A stretch of DNA of 64,000 bases from Polytrichum commune (lineage: Eukaryota > Streptophyta > Polytrichopsida > Polytrichales > Polytrichaceae), in the NCBI GenBank assembly GCA_950295325.1, contig OX485805.1, positions 23,547,501 through 23,611,500 on the forward strand, given 5' to 3'. Position numbers and translations under genes: made by a program. Shown here in pieces: positions 1 to 16,612 of the stretch. How positions within the stretch are numbered: the first letter of the stretch is position 1; each line of letters opens with the position of its first letter. The notes under the pieces were generated by a model that did no database searches, was not told the DNA's origin, and was given only the letters and a program-made list of their open reading frames with translations.

Positions 1-550
1 GACTCTGTTCGACTTCATTGAGGATGCGTTTTACTCCACAACCCTTCATTTCTGTTTGAGAGTGTTTGCTACATGGTTTTTTGTCAACAATGCTGAGTTC
101 CAGTGTTTGTCCTCACCGCAATTTGTTAACATGTATCAATCTTTCTGCTAATGCCAACTCTTCAAAGGAAAAAAATTGGCTGAACAGACTAGATGAAACT
201 GTGAACCAAACCTTGGAAAGTCTTGATGTGTTCCTATGTGGTTGAACAGATCGCATTTCTATTCTGAGGAAACAACCTACATGGTCTTTTGTCAACAACG
301 CTAAGGGAGTAGTACTTTTGTCATCGAAGAAATTTGTTAACATGTGTGGGTATTTGTGCTGATGCCAAACTCTTGAGAGACTAAACTCACTCTGAATTGT
401 AGTTTAGGGTTTAGCTGAAGAGACTCTAAAGAAGCTCGTCGATGATGCTCATGTGCACTTAGTTGACATTCTTCTTCCTTTGTCCTTTGGCTGATAACAG
501 GTTGTGGACAACCACTTGGATGCTAGTTGCAGATCGTGAAATTGTAAATA
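1..550. repeat. Two-copy tandem duplication downstream of the BAP31-like gene
   Basis: No gene is seen in this stretch, which lies downstream of the minus-strand BAP31-like stop codon and probably holds its 3' UTR. Two copies of a roughly 205-bp unit can be aligned by eye, about 70-180 and 275-385. Shared landmarks are the words CTACATGGT, TTTTGTCAACAA, AATTTGTTAACATGT and GCTGATGCCAA (GCTAATGCCAA in the first copy). The copies differ by many substitutions, so the duplication is not recent. Confidence 0.6.
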
Positions 551-3104
551 CTAGGAGTACTTCTTGGTGTCTGAGTTTGCATATTTACGGTCAAACAATG
601 ATAGCTGGATGCGCAGATTCTCGTTATCGTCCATCATTCGAGTGTACTCATTTTGGAAGCCTTCAGTTTGTTTTTCAAGTGCTTTCAGATTTGCCTTGGC
701 GCTCTTCAACTCCTTCTCTTTCGAGTTTACATCTCCCTGCACCTGCTCCAGTTTCTGCCGTAAATCTGAAACAATCTCTTTCAACGACCTTACCTCTTCC
801 ACCAACACCTCATCCCCTTTCCCTGCTTTTGCATTCTGCTCGTCTTGAAGCCGTAGATACTCTGCTTGAGCACCTATAAACCCCATGGAAGAATCTTGTC
901 AAACACCCTACACTTTTTAACCTGCAGGAAATTTAATTCAATTCAACCCTTCAATGACATTTCTTGGTGTGCACAATAGCTGAACGATCAAAGTGCTCTG
1001 TAAAAGGGGGGGGGGAATTCAGTAAGTACCTCTGGCTTGTTTCTTGAGAACATCCACATTCCGTGTTAGTCCCTCCACTGCCTTCAACGAAGAATGCAAG
1101 CTGCTCATTGTGAGCTCCAGAAGAAGACAAGAACCTGCCTCAAAGTGTACACATATTTCAGAACCCTAGAAAGAAAGATGACTCGGATGTTGCCACCAGT
1201 GTGAATTACGGTGTTGCTTCATCTTCGAGTTTGTCTAGGTCTACATGTAATCTTGAAATGAGCATCCCAAGAATTAGAGGGCCCTTCAAGACTACTGCCT
1301 CCTTTCAAAGGTGAACACCTCGAATGGAAGCGGACAAGCCGGCCTTCCCCAAATGCAAACCCCCTCTGTTCCCATATGGTTGGTTGAAAAACTACGGTGG
1401 ACCATAGGTGGTAGGGTGCAACGGAAACCAAGTACTAGGAAGGTCACCCATCCGAGTGCTCAAACCCAAACTCTAACCATCTGGAATGCAACTATCCCTT
1501 GTTCCCGCGAATGAATTCGCACACAACTTTCATCATGTCATGTGAGGTACACTCAGGCCTCCTTTACGATAGAGCTTGAGTTGAAGATGAAAATTTTCAC
1601 GAGCTGGATTGTTGAATGTGACAGGCTTTCATACAGAGCTCAAACTAATGAGAGCTTCACCGATCCTCAAGCTCTTGACTATTTGAGCAAGTGTACAGTC
1701 TATGGCCATGCTCAAATTGAGGTATCATGGGGCGATGATACTGAGCAAAGGAGAATTCATGACAAGCCAAAGATCCTCTGAAAGCCCATTAGCTTGGGTC
1801 CATAAAACGAGAGCTCAAACTCCCAGGATTCCTGGGCGAACTCCATGAAGTAACTTCGGATATTGACTAAGTCATTCCACATGAGATCCATCAAGGCGCC
1901 ATCTAAGCGTCGTAACTCTGGTAAAATGTTCAAGGATACAGTGGGCTTGAGTGAAGAAAAGCATGCGTAAGAGAAAAAGTTCTCCAAGCTTTTAATCTTC
2001 AAGCTCTCATCCTACCTCGCAATTGTAAAAAGGGGCCTCACTCACCAATTAAGGTCATCTCAATAATCTGCGATTACATTGCAAACTAGTTCACGTGATC
2101 TACATAGGCTACCGATTCCTCGTACTGGAGCACAAGTCCGAGGCTCAAATACTCAAAAACTTGTGAAGATCATCACAAGTTTGCACTTGACCCAGGTGGC
2201 CTAGAAAGTCTTTATTTCTGTCATTGCACGGATCCTTTGATGTTTTTATTTATTCTTCCATTTGCTGGATCTTTTTGGCCTGGGAGAGGGTAACTAGGTA
2301 ATGCTAATAAATCAATTTTCGAAATAGGAGACATTGCTCACTCATCATTATCCAACCTAACAGTCCGGAACGCCCTTGCCTCCACGAATAAATTTCCTCA
2401 CACAACTACCCTGCCTTGATGTCATCTGAGAAGTAAACTCACTCACCAATTAAGGTCATCTCCAGTAATTGTGGTTGCGTTGCAAACCGGTCCACTTAGT
2501 GGGCCCCGTCGTCCCCATGCATTTGCGAATCCTCAAAATGGAACTCAAGTCCGAGGCTCAAATGCTCAAAACTTATGAAGATCATCACAAGTTTGCACTT
2601 GAGACATGCGGCCTGATTGCAAAATCTATTTGGCATGGGAGAAGTTAACTAGGTAGGCACATAGTGCTAACGACTCCAGTTTCCGAAATAGGAGTAATTG
2701 CTCACACATCCGCACTCACCCTAACGCTCCGGAAAGCAACAAAACCCTTGCCTCCTCGAATGCATCTCCTCACACTACGACCCTACCATGATACCATCTG
2801 CGAAGCACACTCACTCACCAATTAAGGTCATCTCCAGTAATTGTGATTGCATTGCAAACTGGTCCACATCAGTGGCCCCCGTCTTCTCCATGCGCTTCCG
2901 AATCCTCAAAACGGAGCTCAAATCTGAGGCTAATAGCACAAGCATCGCCCCAGACAACGTCTTCACCACAGCTGCTCCACTTCTGCTGCTCCGCAATCCC
3001 TCCACGACCTTTTGCCCTAATTGCACCAGAGGGCTCACCTTGCTCACCAGCAGCAAGGCTACCGAAGATTCCACCGCAGCCATGGCTCCCAGCAACCACA
3101 ACAT
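551..3104 (-). CDS. BAP31-like endoplasmic reticulum membrane protein, 3 exons
   Basis: Minus-strand gene with exons 3104-2819, 1134-1030 and 873-551 (714 nt, 237 aa). All junctions are GT-AG and in phase. BAP31/BAP29 proteins are ER membrane proteins that help sort and retain membrane cargo. Three hydrophobic segments are visible (about residues 1-22, 45-68 and 87-108), followed by a long charged coiled coil rich in E, K, Q and L. The C-terminus KKYS fits the KKXX di-lysine ER-retrieval signal. Length matches the family. I chose the ATG at 3104; an in-frame GTG at 3122 is not needed. The first intron is about 1.7 kb and contains decayed copies of the end of exon 1 and of its splice donor. 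Identification rests on topology, coiled coil and remembered family sequence, not on a search. Confidence 0.85.
1178..1270. repeat. Dispersed repeat, copy 1 (partner at 3960-4050)
   Basis: The words TTGCTTCAT, CTCGAGTT or TTCGAGTT, GGTCTA, and ATCTTGAAATG or ATCATGAAATG occur in the same order here and at about 3960-4050, with the same orientation and about 75 percent identity by eye. It is a short dispersed repeat of unknown class lying in intron 1 of the BAP31-like gene. Confidence 0.5.
1414..1472 (-). pseudogene. 5S rRNA-like fragment (possible 5S-derived SINE head)
   Basis: Read on the minus strand, this intron segment resembles the 3' half of plant 5S rRNA. It has the words GGATGGGTGACC, then CTAGTACTTGG, then GTTGCACCC, in the right order and spacing, with substitutions. 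It covers only part of a 5S gene and has no T-run terminator. A decayed 5S pseudogene or a 5S-derived SINE are both possible. It sits inside intron 1 of the BAP31-like gene. Confidence 0.5.
2036..2935 (-). repeat. Three tandem copies of the exon-1 end and splice donor of the BAP31-like gene
   Basis: The block CTCACTCACCAATTAAGGTC with its flanks occurs at about 2038, 2438 and 2809. The third is the real exon 1 end with its donor GTGAGTGAG. The first two are decayed copies lying in the intron, each with about 130 bp of exon-like sequence followed by about 240 bp matching the start of the intron. Unit length is near 370-400 bp. Both decayed copies keep an intact donor sequence, but their exon-like parts carry substitutions. 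Confidence 0.75.
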
Positions 3105-3489
3105 CGTGCTGTGCTCGCTCACTGCAAATTCCAGAAATCAATCTTTTGTCACAGTGAAACGGCAATCCAATCCTTCTTTCCTCAGCTTGTGTGCATGGCT
3201 AACTACCTTCTTGAGCATGGTGTCATTTCGGAGATTGGAAATTGAACAGAAGAATTAGGGCACCACTGTTCTTCCAGGTTCGACATTCAATGCTGTTGTG
3301 TGCAATTCCACCGTCATGGGTTTTGGGGCTTAAACCCACTAACTGTTAAGTTAAGAACTCATGCTTGGGGACACTTCAAGTGGAACTGAAGATTTCTTCG
3401 GTGACTTTCGGCATCTGTGAGTGGAAAACTGTCGAATAGCTTAGAAAGTTGCTTGGACGTGAACTTTAGGTTGGGTGTTTTGTAAAGCG

Positions 3490-3560
3490 CTACACTAAAC
3501 ATTGTATTTAGTGTCACCAATTCTATTTATCTTTCTCAATACTAATTGTTAACCGCCCAT
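3490..3560 (-). repeat. 23-nt hairpin repeat with flank, copy A
   Basis: Positions 3492-3514 form a hairpin with 10-bp arms (ACACTAAACA and TATTTAGTGT, one mismatch) and loop TTG. The following 45 bp, read on the minus strand, align with the sequence before the matching hairpin at 31940-31962. Both contain TTAGTATTGAG and TAGAATTGGTGACACTAAATA, so this is a dispersed repeat end, inverted between the two sites. Confidence 0.65.
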
Positions 3561-3907
3561 GTAGTGTCACCAACACTAAATGTAGACCTAACCTTATTTT
3601 CCGTTCCTTGTTTGGGGGGGGTTTAAGAAAAACTTGGGCATTTATAGATTTACAATGTTGTGAAAATTGTCACTTACTAAGTGATTTTCATCCAAATTTC
3701 AATCATCATGACTAGATTTCAATCAAGGATGCAGAGTATACCAAACTTTGTTTCAATGATTGGCATTTAGATGAACTAAAAGTAAGTTGACAATATTTAT
3801 AAACTTAATCATAAGAAGTATCACTAGAAAAGTTACCACCATGGCATAATATACCATATGACACTACTTACAATATTTAGTGCAAGTATACTAGAAAATA
3901 TAAGAAA

Positions 3908-3923
3908 ATAATAATAATAATAA

Positions 3924-3954
<31 letters not shown>

Positions 3955-3961
3955 AAGAAAC
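3908..3961 (+). repeat. Compound microsatellite (AAT)n(AAG)n
   Basis: An uninterrupted run of AAT units passes into a run of AAG units. This is simple sequence. Confidence 0.9.
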
Positions 3962-4139
3962 GAGTCCACTATTGCCAACAACGTGTATTATGGTCTTGCT
4001 TCATTCTCGAGTTGGTCTAAGTCTATATGTGATCATGAAATGGTCAATCTCACTTGTGATACCTATGGAATACTAAATGAATGGCTAAGTGCAACATAAG
4101 AAGAAGAAGAACTCCGGTCTCCAGAGGAGGCTGCAGTGA

Positions 4140-4300
4140 ATAGAGTGTCTTTTCGTAGAACATCCTAGGCCACGCCGTAGGGCGATGGCGTTAGTAAATC
4201 TGACACACAAGTAGGGACCTCCAGACCTACATGATGAGGCTAAGGAGTGCCGGGTCAAGGATTCGAACCTTTGACCTCCTAGCTGTACAACATACTTAAT
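4140..4300 (-). repeat. tRNA-like B-box sequence, possible SINE relic
   Basis: Read on the minus strand, GGTTCGAATCC at about 4258-4268 is an exact RNA polymerase III B-box consensus, preceded by a GGAGGTCAAA word common in plant tRNA-derived SINEs. I find no convincing A-box or tRNA fold, no poly-A or T-run tail, and no second copy. I record it as a possible SINE relic and not as a tRNA gene. Confidence 0.3.
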
Positions 4301-7300
4301 ATTGCTATTGCAAGGGTGACACCCACCATGTCCTAGGCCACAACTGTCACATCCATGATGACACCCTCCACTTTCAAAACAATATTGGCATACAAGTGGA
4401 TAATCATTCAAAATATGTTGGTGATAGTGGGGTGAATTGCCTTGGACATCAAGGGTGGTATGAAAGTTCCAAGTTCATTGGATTGTACCTTCTAACAATA
4501 AAGGGTTGACTAAGTAACCAAACACATGCCAAACATCGAATATTTATGAATGTTTGACATCTCATATTGTAGCCATGCGTGTGCGAATGGAAACTACTTC
4601 TAAGAATTGGCTAACTTTTCAAAATGGCTAGCAACTCACCCAAGGGAGTTCATTTCAAAAATTCAACGTACAACATGGAAACAAATGTATGGTGACACAT
4701 AATACATATGGATAAAATTTTGAAAACTATTAAAAAAATCATTGGTACTCCAAAATGGCAAAAAGTGAGTTATAATTAAGATAGGGGTGCAAGTATGTGG
4801 GAATTTGTTTTCCTTCTTTAGAAGTAATATAGGTTTTCCAATAATGAGTGTTAGAAAAAGAAAAAGAAAAAGAAAAATGTTGAATTGAAATAAATGAATG
4901 AAAATTTTGAACTTCTGTCCATTTTGGACCTACAGAGTGTGGACGACAAGGGTTTAGTTGCCAACATCTTTCCCCTCTATCATGGTTTCCTAGGGTTTCC
5001 AAGTTCTCCCTACATTGTGGTTGTGGGTTTTGTTTTGCTTGAGATTGTTGGTGCGGCTATGGGATTTGTTGTGAGAAAGAGTTATGATTTTGGTTTAGAG
5101 TATTGGGGCGGCTAGAGGTTTTATTGGCATTGATAACTTGGTTGTTGAGTTAGAGAAATCTTGCGGGTTAAGGTTCTTTTATGGTTGAGAGTTCTAGTTG
5201 CAACCATTGTGACTATTGTATGACCAAGAGTTGGAGGGTTGTGAATTCATGATTTCAAATTTGTGAAGTCTTGGTGGATTGTTGATGTGCCAATGAACAA
5301 GGTGGTATTGAATATTACCCTCTATTGTTGAAGACTAGGGTGCAACGCCAACACACTTTGGTTTCATGAGCTTCCAGCAAATTAAGTCATACAAATATTT
5401 TCATGTTGCTCTCAAGTCAAAGGGTGTTTTTGACTAGCCCTTGGATATTTACGATAAAAAGGAGAACTACCTTTGCTCAACACGTCATTGCACACCACGG
5501 TTGATGTTGGCAAGTTTCAATGAGCCGCCTTGCCTCTTCTCTTTAGTGTCTTGTTCTATGCTTGAAGGTGTTTCCTTTGGTGCTTCTCTTTGGTACATAA
5601 AGTTTGTGTTAGGCTAGAGGAAGACTTAGTAGGCATTTTGAAACTTGCAATGCTCTTTAAATGCTATGGAGTTCATGCTCCATGATTGACTTTGCGCATC
5701 TTTAAACCCTAAACTCTAGACAAGCATGATGTTCCTCGTTTTTGAATGGAATTCATGTGGAGTTTTGTGCATCAGTTTTGTGCTTAGGATTTAGATCACA
5801 TCCTCATGTTTATGTTGTGCATATGAAGATGTTGAGTTAAACACTATGAAACAATTATTTGAGCTCAACAAAGAGGTCTTCCATCCAATTTATTTTGTAC
5901 TTCTGTGCATTGAGGTTTTTACCAATGTTGGGTGGGTATTTGATTTTGTTACTAACCTCCAGTTTCACTTTTCAAAAACAAACTAGAAGCAAAAACCTTC
6001 AGTTTTGAGGTTTTGAGAAATTTTACAATAAAAGAACCTTTGGCCATGTTTATTTAGAAAAAAATTCAAAAATCCGACAAAGAACCAACGGTTTTTTGGA
6101 AGGTTATTTGACTGGGTTTTGATTTTATGACAATCATGGCTATGAGTAAAGTGTGGCTATTTGGAGTTTTGAGAACCATACTTTTAAATTTAAAGAATCA
6201 CCTTGATACTTGACGAGGGTTTGGTGCCAAAATTAATGCCTGACTGACATTGCTTTGTTATTGTGTGCATGGTATGTAACTGAATTTGAATGTTGTCTCG
6301 TGGTTGTCTTAGTTATGAATTTGGTTGGACAATGTAGTTCTAAACTCACTACAGTGTATGTGTGTGTAATTGTGTTAGAAAGTCATTGGTGTTTGTTGGT
6401 GTTGAGGTTCTTGAATTAGATAATCTATTTTCTCCAAGTAAGATCGTTGTCAATGGAGATGTTAAAAACATTATAATGAATAACACCCTAGTTTTAATTG
6501 GTTGGGTTAGAAAATTAGAGAATCAATAGGGTGTCAAGAATTGTTTTAATTTAGAAAAATAAACCCATTGTAATTTTTAATACCACGTGTTCCTAGGTAG
6601 TGCCACTAAAATACATGGGCTGACCTCCAAAGGGCAATTCAACCAAGTGTGTCCAATAGATAATCATGATTCACACACATGGATGGGCAATCAATACATT
6701 TTTGTAGTATTCGCACACCCCTTATATATGCATAGCCAAAATTAAGTATGTGAGGGGTGCAAACTAACCAATGCCAAATGAATGAATCATAGATCAAATA
6801 ATGCAGAACATGAGTTATATTATGCATCTAATAAATTGATAAGTAATTCAATTAAATTCTTGATTCCAAATGCTACAAAAATAAACTAGATAGATCACAA
6901 ATATGATCACCATCTTTATGCAATTTGGAGTAAGGATTCCTTTACATAGTTAGGTGAATATGTGCAAAAGTATAATTATAAATTGAAAATACATAACATA
7001 ATTTAAATATTGTATTCTAAACACTACTAAATACTACTTTGAAAATATCTCATACACTTTCATGTATCAATAGTCAGGGTTGTTTTCTTTGATTTAAATA
7101 AATGAATCACATGACAATGTGGATATCTCTCTATTCTATCATAAAAAACCCCCCCTTAATTCTTTTTGCCACGTGTCATGCTCACATTCACTAAGACCCA
7201 TTTGTATCCCACGTGGAAATTACATTCCAACATAGGTAAAGAGGAAATAGAGAGCCCTCTACAATATAAGATACTAACGACAAAATGAAATGGTCGTATG

Positions 7301-8214
7301 GATAACAATGCATGATATATCAAACACGAGAGTCAATTATGTACAAGTACGGGGGTACCAAATTCACAACTACAAGTCATGAGCTCTAGACCAATGGGAG
7401 CATTGAGACCCAATCCCCATCCAATGACGACTACTCATGAATGATACTAGCTCACACTATTAAGTTCCCCTACACTCACTGATGAAGGAGCATCTCCAAA
7501 GTGCATTGGAACTATTAAGGGGGAGGATCAAGAATCCTTAGCTGACATAAGAGTGCGCCTAGAAGAAAAGAAGGTTTTAAAGTTTGAATTCTAGTATCTT
7601 GATAGTATTGGAGGGAGCATAGTTTTATCCTAACCTTTCAAATTGTAAATATTTGTTACAAGGTTTGAATGGGACTATAGTTGAATGTGTTTGTGAACAC
7701 AATTTTTTTTAAAATATTAATTAAATTAAATTGATATTTCTTGTATTTGAATGTAGTTTTTTTTTGAAGTAGGTACTTGTGCAAAATTTCATGTCTTGTC
7801 ACAACTGATTGTATTTCTTGTTTTGTTCTATCCGTGTTTATAACTTGTTTGTTTAAGCTTGTATATTTTGTTGTCTTCATGTTTATTGGTAACCTTTTAA
7901 CTAGTATCCAGGTGTTATTGGTTGTGGTGTGGATGGTACTTTGAATGATTTAGGATTGGTGTTACTAATTGAAACCAAATGAATGACAATTTGAACATTA
8001 TGGTAAATTTGTTGCTCACATAGTCGGTTTTGTGATGCTATAGTATTTTGTCCATTATTTGGTACTTGTACGATTTATGTATATATATATATAAAGTGCC
8101 AAAAATTAGCCTCTCTAAACAATTACAAATAAATATAGGGTGCTAATAAATACGTTAAAGTATCTTTTTATCTACAAATATGGAGAGAAAAAAATATTGA
8201 GAGGTGCATAAATA
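4301..8214. other. Gene-free AT-rich stretch
   Basis: No open reading frame with recognisable or convincing coding character is visible. The stretch is AT-rich with scattered words such as AATAGGGTG followed by A/T-rich sequence (near 6527 and 8137). Similar words recur near 17214, 22012 and 31255 and may come from old non-autonomous elements. A short TA run occurs at about 8078-8093. Confidence 0.6.
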
Positions 8215-8777
8215 TCCCCCCCATTAAATACCCCATTATCGCAAGTGGTTACGAAACGTAAGGAGGTGTGATCGCCTTGAGGTGGGCTAGAACACTCACT
8301 CATCCCATGTGGCATCCTAGGTGGCACAATTTGGCTGCCAAACCATGGAGTTGGCTTGAAAAAACCAAGACGGGTTTTTCCTCAGCCCAAACTCTCAACA
8401 TGGGCCGGATTGGGCTTATCTGTTGGATTGGTGTAACAAACCTCTCACAATTTTGTCACCAACTTTCACACTAACACTTATCAATCAAGACAATGAGTTG
8501 AAGAACTCAATTTATTTTCTTTGTAATGTCAAATTACAATCATTGACCAAGTAGGTTTGGGTCTAAGCTCAACCACCCGATCATAGGAGAGAGACAAAAA
8601 GATCCTCTCTCCTCCTCCGAGCTTCCTCTTATGCCAAAGACACTACTTTAACTTTCTATTTTCACATATAATAAAATTATTCTATTCATAGCTCTATCTC
8701 TTAATTCTACTATGAATCTTCTATCTTTGGTTCTTCTAGAACTTTCTTTCATTTTTTAATTCAATCTCATTCTTCTA

Positions 8778-9094
8778 GTTGGAACTGTCTAATTCTAACT
8801 TGGTTCATCCAACCACTCTTCTAGTTGGAACTGTCTAATTCTAACTAGATCTATCTATTCATTGAGAGTTGTCTAACTCCAATGAATAACATTCATCTTT
8901 CCTAATTTGGAGTGGTCTTACTCCAATGCACCTCATCGAAAGCTGTCTTATTCATGTGCACATGTTCTCAATATGGAATGGTCTAATTCCAATGTACTAA
9001 ATGCGGAGCTGTTTAACTCTAGTGCACATGTTGTCAATTTGGTGTTGTCTAACTCCAATCCATCCATTATCAATTGGGAGTTGTCTAGCTCCCA
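8778..9094. repeat. Cluster of eight related hairpins with a shared loop motif
   Basis: Eight imperfect palindromes are centred near 8788, 8835, 8872, 8917, 8983, 9012, 9049 and 9085. All share a central TGTCTA-like loop (variants GGTCTT, GGTCTA, TGTTTA). The arms differ from unit to unit but stay complementary: TTGGAGT/ACTCCAA, TGGAAT/ATTCCA, TGGGAG/CTCCCA, CTAGTTGGAA/TTCTAACTAG. The unit at 8856-8888 extends to a stem with TATTCATTG/CAATGAATA outside. A separate perfect 12-bp palindrome CATGTGCACATG lies at 8954-8965. No protein is evident. Maintained pairing despite arm changes argues for a structured element, not a plain minisatellite. Confidence 0.75.
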
Positions 9095-9237
9095 TCGTCT
9101 TTTGCTTACACACTGGCACATGTGGTTAGAATATTCAATCATCCATTAATATTTCTAGTTACCTTACAATTGGGCTCATCTCTACTGTCAATCTTTAGAT
9201 GGTAAATTCTTCTGCTCTCCTCTCCACTCCAATAATA

Positions 9238-9640
9238 ACACAACAATTAGCATAAATATGATTGCATTATATTAATACGCAACAATTAGAGTGCTAATCA
9301 CACACTTAAGATAAAAATAAAACATTCAAGAATTTAATCAAACATATGATATGACTTAGGCTATGTGTTAGTCTAATAATGCTACAATTAGCATAATTAT
9401 GATAACATTAGACTAATAACACAACAATTAGGGTGCTAATTACACACTTAAGAATAAATTAAACAATTAAGCGTTTAATCAAGCATATGGTATGGCTTAG
9501 GCTATGGGTTAGTCTAAAAAGCCAACAATTAGTATAAGTACGTTAACATTAGGCTAACAACACAACAATTAAGGCGCTAATCATACACTCAAGATATAAA
9601 TAAAACATTTAAGCCATTAATCAAGAATTTGGTGTGCCTC
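9238..9640. repeat. Three tandem copies of a ~145-bp AT-rich repeat
   Basis: The succession ACAACAATTAG, GTGCTAATCA, CACTTAAGA, TTTAATCAA, GCTTAGGCTATG and TTAGTCTAA recurs three times with spacing near 145 bp, the third copy being the most diverged. It lies directly after the hairpin cluster and may belong to the same element. No open reading frame spans it. Confidence 0.75.
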
Positions 9641-10004
9641 CTAAACCACACCCATCAGTTGATCCATTGAACATGGTAGATAAATTTATAGGAGCATTTT
9701 GACACCAAAATTAGATTCAAAGGCCTTGATTTAGTCCAGAGGTACCCAATTTCGATTCACTAACCACAACCCTATAGAAGTCATCCCCCATGGTAAGTGT
9801 CGTGAAACTTAATTGTTGAGAACACCGGACATTGATCACAGTTTGCTTCATGAAACTTAACCCTCAAGATCATTGGGCCCTAGAATCGGGCCTCATCACT
9901 TTACATGTGACAAGGCTGGGCCCGAAAAAAAGTTCATAAAGTGGGGCCAGATTGAGGGCTTAAAGGACATGAATCGGGTCGGTGCTTGAGCCGGCCCGAA
10001 GCCG

Positions 10005-10013
10005 TATATAAAG
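10005..10013 (+). promoter_or_regulatory. TATA-box-like sequence
   Basis: TATATAAAG is a good TATA consensus. It lies about 570 bp before the beta-glucosidase start codon and just before the ~50-bp tandem repeat. It could be that gene's promoter if the 5' UTR is long, or the promoter of an old element. No transcript evidence is available. Confidence 0.3.
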
Positions 10014-10029
10014 TGACCTTGGTGACAGA

Positions 10030-10210
10030 AGTCACATATGATCACATGTAGTATACTACGCATGGTTCTAGTCACATAGGTCATGTATGATCACATGTAG
10101 TATAGTATACTACGCATGGTTCTAGTCACATAGGTCATATATGATCACATGTAGTATAGTACGCATGGTTCAAGTCACAGAGGTCATATATGATCACATG
10201 TAGTCATAGA
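10030..10210 (+). repeat. ~50-bp tandem repeat, four units, upstream of the beta-glucosidase gene
   Basis: The word ATCACATGTAGTA (the last unit has ATCACATGTAGTC) starts at 10041, 10090, 10144 and 10193, giving units of 49, 54 and 49 bp. Units also share TACGCATGGTTC and GTCACA(T/G)AGGTCAT, and most contain a TAGTATAC-like palindromic core. The block lies 370-550 bp before the start codon, inside the likely promoter or 5' UTR region. A regulatory role is possible but unproven. Confidence 0.8.
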
Positions 10211-10581
10211 AGTCTGCCCTGGTGTAAGGCCACGTCAAGGCAAGTGTAATTTTAGCTGGTTACTGACTCACGAACATGGCATGTGGCGCCCTGCCATCCT
10301 TCCCTACAAAAATCCAGAAAGTATCAAGTTTTATCTAAATAAGTTACTACTACTAGCACTGCTTGTGTACTCTAAACATTGCAGGCGTGTCATTGCAAGA
10401 TACAAGTACTTGCAATGACTCAAAATATAGTTTTAGCTCAGTTATAGTTTATCTAGCAGATGATATTTGTAGACATTATTAGTTCTGTGATGAAACCAGC
10501 CTGATTGCGGCCATATTGTAGAAACAACTTAGTCCAAGTTAAATTGCATCCAAGACTACAATTAATTGCTTCAACAACGAA

Positions 10582-16612
<6,031 letters not shown>

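Noticed and set aside
463..879. 138-codon plus-strand frame
   Set aside because: It is antisense to the last exon of the BAP31-like gene, whose coiled coil and exon phase explain the open reading.
4258..4268. tRNA gene suggested by an exact B-box
   Set aside because: No A-box at proper distance, no cloverleaf and no acceptor stem could be drawn, so only a possible SINE relic is kept.
10030..10210. CRISPR-like array
   Set aside because: Units are contiguous tandem repeats without unique spacers, in a eukaryotic gene's upstream region.
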